From: CAZSTA01 sp964609495 [NCBI: uncultured bacterium] | GTDB lineage: Bacteria; CAZSTA01 | DNA: 26,036 bases | Direction of reading: 5' to 3' | NCBI GenBank assembly: GCA_964609495.1 | Contig: CAZSTA010000028.1 | Span: 1 to 26,036 of the forward strand | Part shown: one piece after another, positions 1 through 7,238 of the stretch | Numbering within the stretch: position 1 is the first letter of the stretch | How the letters are laid out: every line of letters starts with the position of its first letter | Notes under the pieces: generated by a model | Seen by the model: the letters and a program-made list of their open reading frames with translations, nothing else | What the model was told of the DNA's origin: nothing | Databases searched by the model: none | Made by a program: the position numbers and the translations under genes

Positions 1-37
1 CTGAATTAATAAGGCTATCAAGGAATCTTGTTAATTA

Positions 38-145
38 TCACCCTCCCCTAACCCCCTCCCATCAAGGGAGGGGGAACTAAAGGGCTTTAGTTCAATCTCA
101 GCGTTCCCTCTCCCCTTGTGGGAGAGGGATAGGGTGAGGGGGAAT
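38..145. repeat. Three-hairpin GC-rich intergenic repeat, copy A1
   Basis: This short repeat holds three successive perfect hairpins. The first pairs 52-60 with 66-74 (loop ATCAA), the second 75-82 with 85-92, and the third 106-114 with 120-128 (CCCTCTCCC/GGGAGAGGG). It is bounded by TCACCCT (38-44) and AGGGTGA (131-137), a 7-base terminal inverted repeat. A second full copy lies at 20936-21033 and a cut-off copy at 25976-26003. The pattern CCCTCTCCC...GGGAGAGGG..AGGGTGAGGGG resembles dispersed palindromic repeats known from many bacterial genomes. It contains no reading frame of note. Function is unknown: it may be a non-autonomous mobile palindrome or a transcript-end structure. Confidence 0.8.
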
Positions 146-219
146 TATATCTTGGTAAAATCTGCTAGCACGGGCTTTTACATACCTATTTTTATTCTAA
201 AAATTTTTTGGTTTTACTC

Positions 220-248
220 TTGACTTTTTGTTTGAATTATTGTATATT
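220..248 (+). promoter_or_regulatory. Sigma-A promoter of tRNA-Ala
   Basis: TTGACT (220-225) and TATATT (243-248) are separated by 17 bases. The predicted transcription start falls about 15 bases before the mature tRNA 5' end at 270, which fits a short tRNA leader. Confidence 0.75.
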
Positions 249-269
249 ATAGTGAAAGTGTGGCTCGAT

Positions 270-345
270 GGGGACGTAGCTCAGTTGGGAGAGCGCCTGC
301 TTCGCAAGTAGGAGGTCGGCGGTTCGAATCCGCTCGTCTCCACCA
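270..345 (+). tRNA. tRNA-Ala (anticodon CGC)
   Basis: A full cloverleaf can be folded. The acceptor stem is GGGGACG (270-276) with CGTCTCC (335-341), the D arm is GCTC/GAGC, and the anticodon stem-loop is CCTGC-TTCGCAA-GTAGG. The T arm is GGCGG-TTCGAAT-CCGCT, the discriminator A is at 342, and CCA is encoded at 343-345. The anticodon is CGC, which reads the alanine codon GCG. The acceptor carries the G3:U70 wobble pair, the established identity element for alanyl-tRNA synthetase. A T-rich stretch follows at 357-364 but no separate terminator hairpin is seen. Confidence 0.97.
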
Positions 346-374
346 ATAACTAGAAAATTTTTTTCAAATAGATG

Positions 375-403
375 TTGACAGAATCGATATTTTAAGGTAG
401 AAT
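375..403 (+). promoter_or_regulatory. Sigma-A promoter of the YIP1-family gene
   Basis: A consensus TTGACA (375-380), a 17-base spacer and TAGAAT (398-403) lie 39 bases upstream of the start codon at 443. The gene is therefore probably transcribed on its own rather than by read-through from the tRNA. Confidence 0.85.
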
Positions 404-442
404 AGGGGTATCTTTTATATTAGACGGGAGAGGGGCGGTAGA

Positions 443-961
443 ATGAACGAAAATATTCTAAATAGGTATTTGGCTGACTGGAGAGGAGTAGTTACTAACC
501 CCTGGAATTTCTTTAAAAATATGCCGGTTACGGGTGGTTATCAAGCGCCACTGATATTTGCAGTTATTAGTTTTCTTGTGAATGGATTGCTAAGCGCGAT
601 ATTCCTCCGTAGAGTAGGGTTTCTCGCTATAATAACCACCCCTATAGGAGGAATAATTGGTTTGTTTATAGGAGCCGCAATTTTATTGGTCTGTTTTAAG
701 ATCGTAAAAGGCACTGGAGAATATGAAGCCACCTTCAGAGTTTTAAGTTATTCCAGCGCAACGCAAGTCGCCACTTGGATTCCTTATGTAGGGTGGATAG
801 CTACTCTCTATGGTCTTTATCTGGTAGTTGTGGGTTGCGGCGAGATTCACAAAGTATCAACCGCTAAGTCCGTTTTGGCTGTTCTAATCCCAGTGATCGT
901 GATAATTTTGATCGCCTGGATCGCAGGACTATCCTTCCTTCTCGGACTTTTCCAGAGCTGA
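443..961 (+). CDS. YIP1-family integral membrane protein
   Basis: This 172-residue protein has a short amphipathic N-terminus (NRYLADWRGVVTNPWNFFKNM) followed by about four hydrophobic helices, near residues 36-54, 58-85, 106-132 and 142-170. The N-terminal pattern with 'P..FF..MP..GGY..PL.FA' and the glycine-rich second helix are typical of the bacterial YIP1 family (PF04893). The biochemical role of that family in bacteria is not established. A GAGAGGGGCGG ribosome-binding site and a strong promoter precede the ATG. Downstream is a 578-base non-coding stretch, so the gene is probably monocistronic. The family assignment is fairly secure; the function is unknown. Confidence 0.75.
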   Translation: MNENILNRYLADWRGVVTNPWNFFKNMPVTGGYQAPLIFAVISFLVNGLLSAIFLRRVGFLAIITTPIGGIIGLFIGAAILLVCFKIVKGTGEYEATFRVLSYSSATQVATWIPYVGWIATLYGLYLVVVGCGEIHKVSTAKSVLAVLIPVIVIILIAWIAGLSFLLGLFQS

Positions 962-1021
962 ATTTGATGAGAGCTGCTTTAACTTGGAAGGACTTAATAA
1001 ATCTTTTTCTTCGCTCATTCT

Positions 1022-1150
1022 ACTAGTGGATGTCCGCTAGTTTACTGACTGTTATAGTCAAATTAAGATGGGAAGTTGGAGGGACTAGGTAAGCAACTTG
1101 GACACCAAGTTGCTCTAGTCTCGCTTGCCTACACTCCTCTAAAGAGGAGT
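1022..1150. other. Cluster of hairpins downstream of the YIP1 gene
   Basis: Three inverted repeats follow one another. The first is ACTAGTGGA/TCCGCTAGT (1022-1030 with 1033-1041, one G:U pair). The second is a long stem joining 1083-1088 to 1115-1120 and AGCAACTTGG (1092-1101) to CCAAGTTGCT (1105-1114). The third is ACTCCTCT/AGAGGAGT (1133-1140 with 1143-1150). None is followed by a clear T-run, so I do not call them classical terminators. AGGTAAGC (1087-1094) could also pair with GCTTGCCT (1123-1130), which gives an alternative fold. The rest of 962-1539 holds the nested repeat B1 and no gene that I can support. Confidence 0.5.
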
Positions 1151-1175
1151 TAAATCGGATGAACTGGGGAGTCTA

Positions 1176-1300
1176 TAGTCCCTCAGGTAGGCATAAAGGA
1201 AACTTTCGCAGGCAATAGAGCTCAAGTGTTCTGGTAACTTTTGCAGACAAAAATTATAAGGTTAAAAAGTTACCAAAATTAAGAAGTTTCCTTATAAAGT
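1176..1300 (+). repeat. Nested hairpin repeat, copy B1
   Basis: The outer arms AAGGAAACTT (1196-1205) and AAGTTTCCTT (1284-1293) are exact inverted repeats. Between them lies a second complete hairpin unit with arms GGTAACTTTT (1233-1242) and AAAAGTTACC (1265-1274). Each unit carries a left half of the type GCAGGCAATAGAGCTCAAG (1208-1226). The leader 1176-1200 matches 2733-2757 at 23 of 25 bases. Related copies lie at 2733-2860, 20194-20280 (opposite orientation) and 25833-25883 (opposite orientation). B1 looks like one copy of the element inserted into another. Confidence 0.8.
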
Positions 1301-1539
1301 GATGTTTGTTCATTAATATCACAATTATCTATCCTTCTTATTAGAATTTATCCTTATCTGTCCTCCTTAGAAGAGGAGTGATGGGATGGGAACGAGAATC
1401 TGATCGGGAGGTAGAATCTCAAATCGGAAGAGTTGAGGTCAGGTAAAGTAGCTTCTAAAAATTAAGGCAAATTTGGCTCTTGATCGAGTTTAGACTTGAT
1501 CTGCCTAATAAAATGTAATGTAAGGAGGGATTTAAGTAA

Positions 1540-2640
1540 ATGGCTGAAGTTATACTGGAGAATGTTACCAAGGTCTTCGGTGATGTGACAGCGGTCAATA
1601 ATGCTACTCTAGAGGTTAAGGATAGGGAGTTTGTAGTATTAGTGGGACCGTCTGGTTGTGGAAAGACTACCACGCTAAGGATGGTAGCGGGATTAGAGGA
1701 GATCACTGATGGTAATATCTACATCGGAGGAACCCTAGTTAACGATATCCCACCTAAAGATCGTGATATCGCTATGGTGTTCCAGAACTATGCTCTGTAT
1801 CCGCATATGGACGTCTATAACAATATGGCTTTCGGACTGAAGTTGAGGAAATTCCCCAGGAAGGATATAGAGGCTAGAGTTGAAGAAGCTGCTTCTATCC
1901 TAGGAATTAGGGAGCTTCTAAAGAGAAGACCGAAGCAGCTCTCTGGTGGACAGCGACAGAGAGTTGCGGTGGGAAGGGCTATTGTGCGACATCCCAAGGT
2001 CTTCCTCTTTGATGAGCCTCTATCCAACTTGGACGCGAAGCTTCGAGTTCAAATGAGGGCTGAGCTTTCTAGGTTGCATGATAGACTCCAGGCGACGATA
2101 ATCTACGTTACCCACGACCAGGTGGAGGCTATGACGATGGGAGATAGAATCGTTGTTATGAACGAGGGGAATATCCTCCAGGTTGACACCCCTCAGGAGC
2201 TTTATGATCATCCAGCTAATAGATTCGTGGCTGGATTCATCGGTAGTCCCTCTATGAACTTCTTCAATACTCGAGTAGTAAAGATCAAGGATGATCTGTG
2301 GATAGATGGTGAATCCTTCAAGGTTAAGATCCCGAGTGATAAGGCTAGGGCTATGGAGTCTTTCACTAATCAAGATATCATCTTTGGTTTGAGGCCTGAG
2401 GATATCAGTGCTAAAGTTAATGTTCCTGATGCGGATCCAGATTGTACGATCAAGATAGACGTAGATGTTGTTGAGCCGATGGGGGCTGAGTTGTTTGTCT
2501 ATGCAATAACTGGCGAACATTCTTTCATCGCTAGGGTTGAGCCTCATACCCCAGCCGAGGTAGGAAAGCCCCTAGAGTTAGTATTCGCGATGAACTTCAT
2601 GCACGCCTTCAGGCCGGATACAGAGGAAGCGATTCTCTAA
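1540..2640 (+). CDS. ABC transporter ATP-binding protein, MalK/UgpC (CUT1 sugar) type
   Basis: This 366-residue protein energises solute import by hydrolysing ATP. All nucleotide-binding motifs are visible: Walker [10 protein letters not shown] near residues 36-44, Q-loop [11 protein letters not shown], signature LSGGQRQR near 134, Walker [13 protein letters not shown] near 155, and switch THDQ. The C-terminal third (FGLRPEDI onward) is the OB/TOBE regulatory domain typical of MalK, MsmK and UgpC, and the length is normal. A good site, TAAGGAGGG, precedes the ATG. No permease or solute-binding gene is nearby. Orphan ATPases of this type are known to serve several sugar importers encoded elsewhere, which is the likeliest role here. 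The gene sits alone between two direct copies of repeat B. Confidence 0.9.
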   Translation: MAEVILENVTKVFGDVTAVNNATLEVKDREFVVLVGPSGCGKTTTLRMVAGLEEITDGNIYIGGTLVNDIPPKDRDIAMVFQNYALYPHMDVYNNMAFGLKLRKFPRKDIEARVEEAASILGIRELLKRRPKQLSGGQRQRVAVGRAIVRHPKVFLFDEPLSNLDAKLRVQMRAELSRLHDRLQATIIYVTHDQVEAMTMGDRIVVMNEGNILQVDTPQELYDHPANRFVAGFIGSPSMNFFNTRVVKIKDDLWIDGESFKVKIPSDKARAMESFTNQDIIFGLRPEDISAKVNVPDADPDCTIKIDVDVVEPMGAELFVYAITGEHSFIARVEPHTPAEVGKPLELVFAMNFMHAFRPDTEEAIL

Positions 2641-2732
2641 GCCTCATCATAGCTTAATTCATCGAACTTTTTAATATAAAACTCTATTGATTTTGTGGGC
2701 GGATATGGGCTTTTATATTAGAGGGGATTTTG

Positions 2733-2860
2733 TAGTCCCTCAGATAGGTATAAAGGAAGGAAATTTTTGCCGGCAATAAAACTCAAGCGAAAAGGGAACT
2801 TTTGCAGTCAATAGGACCCAAGGTAAAGAAGTCCCCTTTTTAAAGGGTTTCCTTCTAAAG
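2733..2860 (+). repeat. Nested hairpin repeat, copy B2
   Basis: This copy has the same orientation and architecture as B1. The outer arms are AAGGAAA (2757-2763) and TTTCCTT (2848-2854). The inner arms are 2790-2801 and 2829-2840, with 11 of 12 positions paired. The core GCCGGCAATAAAACTCAAG (2769-2787) corresponds to the B1 core with three substitutions. The inner stem differs in sequence from that of B1 yet still pairs. Together B1 and B2 flank the ABC ATPase gene as direct repeats. Confidence 0.8.
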
Positions 2861-2909
2861 GGGTATTTGTCCATAAATATCGGGGCTATGCTAGACCCTA
2901 TTTGTCGGA

Positions 2910-2947
2910 TATAATCCCTTATATTCGATAATATAGGGCTTTTTTTT
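2910..2947 (+). terminator. Rho-independent terminator abutting a possible -10 box, just before mtaB
   Basis: A 9-bp stem with one bulged T (2916-2925 with 2930-2938, loop CGAT) is followed by eight T residues (2940-2947). This is the clearest intrinsic terminator in the window. It would stop read-through from the ABC ATPase. A TATAAT at 2910-2915 lies directly before it without a good -35, so mtaB transcripts could start inside the hairpin and escape it. The T-run ends only six bases before the mtaB ATG at 2954. Confidence 0.7.
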
Positions 2948-2953
2948 GGAAAG

Positions 2954-4279
2954 ATGAGAAAGGTTGCTTTTTTAACCGCCGGTTGTAAATTAAATCAATA
3001 TGAGACCGAGGCGATGGTCGAGCAGTTTATCTGCAAAGGTTGGCAGGTGGTTGCTTCGGAGGATAAAGCTGATGTTTATGTAATCAATACTTGTACCGTC
3101 ACCCATCGAGGAGATAGAACATCCCGTTATCTGATTCGGAGAGCCTATAGAAATAATGAGGATGCTTTGATAGTTGTAACTGGATGTTATGCTCAGGTTG
3201 CTAGCAGTGAAATAGCTCAGATGAGCGAGGTAGATATAATATTAGGAAACGCGGAGAAAGAACACATAATAGACTTCATTCCTTCTTCCACGAGTAAATT
3301 TGCGACTCCTGAGATCAAGGTAAGTAGAATATCACGGAAAAGCAATTTCTCTTTCCCGGCGATAGATAGTTTTACCAAAAATACGAGGGCTTTTATAAAG
3401 ATCCAGGATGGCTGTGATGCCTATTGCTCCTATTGTTTGGTGCCTTATGCCCGAGGACCAAGTCGTAGTCAGGCCCCTGAGATCGTGATCGATCAGGTCA
3501 GTAAGCTGATCGATCATAATTATCAGGAGATCGTCTTGACTGGAATCCACTTGGGAACTTATGGAAGAGATCTTCTTCCTCCTACCAACCTAGCGAAACT
3601 ACTAGCTTCCCTGCTCGATTTGGAAGGATTGAAGAGATTGCGTCTGACATCGCTTAAGCCGACGGAGATAGATGAAGAGCTTCTGAGTCTGATATCTAGT
3701 TCTTCTAGGATATGTCGTCATCTCCATATCTCCTTGCAAAGTGGCGATGATGAGATATTGAAGGCTATGAGGAGAAGATATACCGTTTCTGATTATCGCC
3801 AACTTATCGAGGATATAAAGGGTAGAATCCCAGACATCGGTTTAGGGACCGACGTTATCGTAGGATTTCCGGGGGAGGCTGAGAAGAACTTCGACAATAC
3901 TTATGCTCTAATCTCTGAGTTACCTTTTACCTATCTCCATGTTTTTCCCTATTCCAAGCGAAAGGGGACTGTTGCCGCGACTATGACCAATCATATATCC
4001 GCTGAGATTCGCCAACATCGAGGGGAAGTTCTAAGAAAGTTATCCCGAGAGAAATCGCAAGCTTTCCGCAGAAGTTTTATAGGGAAGAGTCTACCAGTTC
4101 TAATAGAGAGGAGCAGGGATAAAGGGACTTCTCTTTTAGTAGGATTCTCAGATAACTATATAAGAGTCTATATAGAAGGTCCAGACGAGTTGATGAATAA
4201 AATAGTTGAGGTGAGAATCGAGAGGGTGGAGGGAAAGATAACGAAGGGGACTTTGGTGGGGAAGGGAGAGATCGAATGA
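2954..4279 (+). CDS. mtaB: tRNA t6A37 methylthiotransferase MtaB
   Basis: A radical-SAM enzyme that converts t6A37 to ms2t6A37 in ANN-decoding tRNAs. The N-terminal methylthiotransferase domain shows FLTAGCKLNQYE, VINTCTV and VVTGCYAQ, giving the three cysteines of the auxiliary Fe-S cluster. The radical-SAM motif CDAYCSYC lies in FIKIQDGCDAYCSYCLVPYARG, around residue 155. A C-terminal TRAM-like segment (LLVGFSDNYIRVYIEG onward) completes a normal 441-residue protein. TAGCKLNQYE and PYARGPSRS favour MtaB over MiaB or RimO. The ribosome-binding site is weak (GGAAAG, immediately upstream). The stop overlaps the next start by four bases, which suggests translational coupling to trmO. Confidence 0.93.
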   Translation: MRKVAFLTAGCKLNQYETEAMVEQFICKGWQVVASEDKADVYVINTCTVTHRGDRTSRYLIRRAYRNNEDALIVVTGCYAQVASSEIAQMSEVDIILGNAEKEHIIDFIPSSTSKFATPEIKVSRISRKSNFSFPAIDSFTKNTRAFIKIQDGCDAYCSYCLVPYARGPSRSQAPEIVIDQVSKLIDHNYQEIVLTGIHLGTYGRDLLPPTNLAKLLASLLDLEGLKRLRLTSLKPTEIDEELLSLISSSSRICRHLHISLQSGDDEILKAMRRRYTVSDYRQLIEDIKGRIPDIGLGTDVIVGFPGEAEKNFDNTYALISELPFTYLHVFPYSKRKGTVAATMTNHISAEIRQHRGEVLRKLSREKSQAFRRSFIGKSLPVLIERSRDKGTSLLVGFSDNYIRVYIEGPDELMNKIVEVRIERVEGKITKGTLVGKGEIE

Positions 4280-4683
4280 GTAGCTTCATAGTTAATCCTA
4301 TAGGTTGTGTTCATCAGGGAGAGGGAGGAGCTTTTATCGAAATACATCCCGAATATCGACCGGGGTTATTAGGATTAGAGAAGTTCTCTCACGTAAATAT
4401 CTACTACTGGCTTCATAGGAGGGATAACAAGAGGGATAGAGGAGTATTACAGGTTACACCTTCTCGACCTAAAGCTTCCCTAACAGGAGTATTCGCTTGT
4501 CGATCTCCTAGTAGGCCTAATTCGATCGGGTACTTCGTAGCGAAGATAATCGAGGTCAGGGAGGATGGGATAGCTATCGAGCGAATTGATGCTTTTGAGG
4601 GAACTCCAGTGCTTGATATCAAACCTTATATCATCTCCAGTGATTGCCGACCAGAAGCTAAGATGGCGGATTGGTTGCTTTGA
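4276..4683 (+). CDS. trmO: TsaA/TrmO-family tRNA t6A37 N6-methyltransferase
   Basis: This 135-residue protein consists of a TsaA-like domain (PF01980). The family signatures are visible: IGCVHQGEGG at the N-terminus, FSHVNIYYWLHR, and GVFACRSPSRPNSIGYFVAKI, followed by DAFEGTPVLDIKPYI. TrmO methylates N6 of t6A37 on tRNA-Thr using S-adenosylmethionine. The length matches the short single-domain form rather than the longer E. coli protein, so the exact substrate is less certain. The start overlaps the mtaB stop (ATGA), so the two genes share one transcript and probably coupled translation. Both products act on the same modified base. Confidence 0.85.
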   Translation: MSSFIVNPIGCVHQGEGGAFIEIHPEYRPGLLGLEKFSHVNIYYWLHRRDNKRDRGVLQVTPSRPKASLTGVFACRSPSRPNSIGYFVAKIIEVREDGIAIERIDAFEGTPVLDIKPYIISSDCRPEAKMADWLL

Positions 4684-4719
4684 GTGTTATCTCGGTCGAG
4701 ATTAAGATAATATCGCGAA

Positions 4720-6060
4720 TCATCTGACTAATTTATCAAGCACTTCTGCCAACTGACCAGCCAATTTCTTACGACTAAATAGCTCCTCTACCTCGGGGAT
4801 CACCCCCTTATCATCTCCTCCTTTATTCAGGGAGCGAAGCAGTTTGAGTAATTCCTCTTTTATCCCGTTCACATCATCAGGATCTACTGTGATTCCAACC
4901 CCTAACCTGTTTAGAAGCCTTTCTGCTTCCCCATCTTTTTGAGTAATCGCTAGAATTGGCTTGCCAGTTGCTAGATATTCAAATAATTTATTAGTAAGTG
5001 CATATCCCGGCTCTATTATGAGCAATAAGATATCAGCCTCAAGCTGATATCTTATTGCTTCTTCGTATGATACAGTTCCCTTAACATCTACAATATCTCC
5101 CAGTTCCAGTATATAATCCTTAAATCTCTCTTCTACATAGCCTATAAAATTAACTTTAATAACATCTTTAAACTCAGGATTATTTTCGATCAGCTCCTTA
5201 ACAGCACGGAGAAAACTGACCGGACTATGTTCAATACAAAAAGTTCCGGTATAGGTTATCTGAATTTTATCATTACGGGAGAGAGGTTTTTCCGAATTAG
5301 TATGGATCATATTATCTGTCCTAGGAGGAACATAGGACGGATAATCATCAGGATCGAAACCGTTGGTGATAAGCTCATATTTGCTCTTGTTGATAGAAGG
5401 GTACTTATCTCTGAAATCGGAGATCATAGTTTCGGTCACCGCTAGTATCTTATCAGCCGATTTCAAGATACTAAATTCTAAACGCTCCTCGGCATACCTT
5501 CTAAATGTTCCTCTTTCTCTTATCCGAATAGGAAGATGAGCCCAAGGATCTCTAAAATCGACCACTAGGGGACTTCGAGAGAGTCCTTTAAGGCAAGCTC
5601 CGATTATATGATCGGTGAAGGGAGGCGAGGTTGAATATATCACTTTTATCTCCTGATCCCTAATCAGCTTCAACCCTTTAATAACCGCCGAGGGAAACCA
5701 GTATATATGCTCCTCTGGGAAAGATATCTTCCTCTTGATGAGTCGCATAACATCTCTAATCTTCGAGGCAGAAGTAGAGGTGTTGTGAAAGGAATCCTCA
5801 TTGGCCTTCACTGCCGAAGGAGAGCCCCATAGCGAGGGGGTGATGATCTCTTCTAAGGAGAAAGTGCGATTAATCTCTACCTGAGCAGGAAGCTGAAGGA
5901 GCAAGGATTCATCTTTATAATGCACTACATGCTTCCGCACAGTCAGGATTATAGGCTTCCAGCCATACGAGGGTAGGTATTTAGCGAATTTTATGGCTCT
6001 AATCGCCCCAGTTCCTCCAAAAGGAGGGAACATATGGACTATCATTAATACACTTTTCAT
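4720..6060 (-). CDS. Glycosyltransferase family 4 protein
   Basis: A 446-residue cytosolic GT-B glycosyltransferase. The N-terminus MKSVLMIVHMFPPFGGTG is the usual first strand and glycine loop. TYTGTFCIEHSP opens the C-terminal domain, and TNKLFEYLATGKPILAI is the donor-nucleotide-binding segment with the conserved glutamate. I place the start at 6060 because its ATG comes one base after the stop of the upstream epimerase-like gene. A start at 6117 would add 19 residues inside that gene. It is the last gene of the minus-strand run and probably adds a sugar to a surface polysaccharide or glycolipid; donor and acceptor cannot be told. Confidence 0.85.
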   Translation of the reverse strand: MKSVLMIVHMFPPFGGTGAIRAIKFAKYLPSYGWKPIILTVRKHVVHYKDESLLLQLPAQVEINRTFSLEEIITPSLWGSPSAVKANEDSFHNTSTSASKIRDVMRLIKRKISFPEEHIYWFPSAVIKGLKLIRDQEIKVIYSTSPPFTDHIIGACLKGLSRSPLVVDFRDPWAHLPIRIRERGTFRRYAEERLEFSILKSADKILAVTETMISDFRDKYPSINKSKYELITNGFDPDDYPSYVPPRTDNMIHTNSEKPLSRNDKIQITYTGTFCIEHSPVSFLRAVKELIENNPEFKDVIKVNFIGYVEERFKDYILELGDIVDVKGTVSYEEAIRYQLEADILLLIIEPGYALTNKLFEYLATGKPILAITQKDGEAERLLNRLGVGITVDPDDVNGIKEELLKLLRSLNKGGDDKGVIPEVEELFSRKKLAGQLAEVLDKLVR

Positions 6061-6061
6061 A

Positions 6062-7105
6062 TCAACTGATCTTAAGCCTTCTAATTTTTTGCCTAAGGAT
6101 TGCCTCACCGATTCCAAAGAGTCCTTTCAAGCTTCTCTGATATCTCCTCCACTTATCTGCGTAGAAGGAGAATATCTTCTCGGAAGTAATAGCATATAAT
6201 ACGTCAAGTTGAGCTATCTCAAAGCTCAGATAGAATTTATCCATAAAGTAGAAGTTATCAGGAGAGCTATCCTCTCTTAAATCATAATGAACCCAGAAGC
6301 CGGTATCATATTTGGCGATATTTTCCTTAAGGACTGTTATCCCTTCGTTGAATAGCTTCAGGGCTTTTTCGATCCTGGTTACTCGATAATAATCCCAGAT
6401 GCCGAATAATGCCCATATATGTCCATTCATTACGTGGATCAATTCGGTATTCGGATATTCCTCATACCAGATCCCATTTCCAGAGCTATCCGCTACCCCT
6501 CCTTCCTCGATCGGTGTTTCAAGGATACGCATAGCGGCTGAAGCTACTTCGAGGTATCTCTCCTCCCCTGTCAACTGATAAGCTCTGAGAAGGGCGGAGA
6601 TACCTTGTCCCTGAGACATAGCGGATATCCAAGGATATTTCAGGAGGTATGGTTTCCACTCAAAATTATACTCCCACTTCCCATCTCTCTGATTATTGAC
6701 TAGCCAATCTACCTGTCTGATAAATTGGGTGCGACATTCTTCCTCTCCAGTCTTAAGATATAAATTATAGCTCTCCAGCCCGTAGTGAGCGACATAGGCA
6801 GGGTTTATTTGCCTCCCTATCTTTTTATCTTTATCGTTATATACCTCATTATAATCTTCGATAAATACCCCGTTTTTATCGAAGATATATGACTCTCTGC
6901 TGATGCGAAAGACATTTCTTCCTCCCGCGTGAACGTAATAAGGCCCCAAGACCTCACCAGTCAGATTGGAGAAATCCGCTTCCATCAGGGATATTCCTGG
7001 TGGGCTGATATAGTAGCCCTTATAGAGTGCTAACATTTTAGGGGTAAGATAGAGAGCAATTATGGCTATTAAAACTATTAAGAAGATGATAAAATTTAAT
7101 AACAT
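6062..7105 (-). CDS. D-glucuronyl C5-epimerase-like protein
   Basis: A 347-residue protein with an N-terminal membrane anchor (about residues 1-24) and a helical catalytic domain. YVAHYGLESYNLYLKTGEE, ISAMSQGQGISALLRAYQ, and HVMNGHIWALFGIWDYY match the C-terminal domain of D-glucuronyl C5-epimerases (PF06662), which turn glucuronic into iduronic acid in polymers such as heparosan. The tyrosine- and glutamate-rich segment GIWYEEYPN lies where the family has catalytic residues. Its neighbour is a glycosyltransferase, which fits modification of an exported uronic-acid polymer. The start has GAGGA about ten bases upstream. Epimerase activity itself is inferred from the family. Confidence 0.8.
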   Translation of the reverse strand: MLLNFIIFLIVLIAIIALYLTPKMLALYKGYYISPPGISLMEADFSNLTGEVLGPYYVHAGGRNVFRISRESYIFDKNGVFIEDYNEVYNDKDKKIGRQINPAYVAHYGLESYNLYLKTGEEECRTQFIRQVDWLVNNQRDGKWEYNFEWKPYLLKYPWISAMSQGQGISALLRAYQLTGEERYLEVASAAMRILETPIEEGGVADSSGNGIWYEEYPNTELIHVMNGHIWALFGIWDYYRVTRIEKALKLFNEGITVLKENIAKYDTGFWVHYDLREDSSPDNFYFMDKFYLSFEIAQLDVLYAITSEKIFSFYADKWRRYQRSLKGLFGIGEAILRQKIRRLKIS

Positions 7106-7238
7106 CTTTTAATCTATCCTCACTATCTCTCTCCGTCAAGAAGTTACTTAACATCACGAATCGCTCACTCTCGCCATCTCCTTTAAGAGAGCAGAGATCT
7201 CCATAAAAGAACTACCGTAATTGTTCGTTAGCCATATT

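Noticed and set aside
38-145. GC-rich repeats as a possible CRISPR array
   Set aside because: There is no regular repeat-spacer alternation; the repeats are palindromes within single dispersed elements, and no cas genes are present.
962-1539. Riboswitch upstream of the ABC ATPase gene
   Set aside because: Stable hairpins are present but none matches a riboswitch consensus that I can recognise, and repeat B1 accounts for much of the structure.
2020-2547. A 175-codon open frame on the minus strand inside the ABC ATPase gene
   Set aside because: It overlaps a clearly conserved gene on the other strand, matches no family I know, and has no ribosome-binding site.
1176-2860. The ABC ATPase with flanking B repeats as a composite transposon
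   Set aside because: There is no transposase, no obvious target-site duplication, and the same repeat occurs singly elsewhere in the window.
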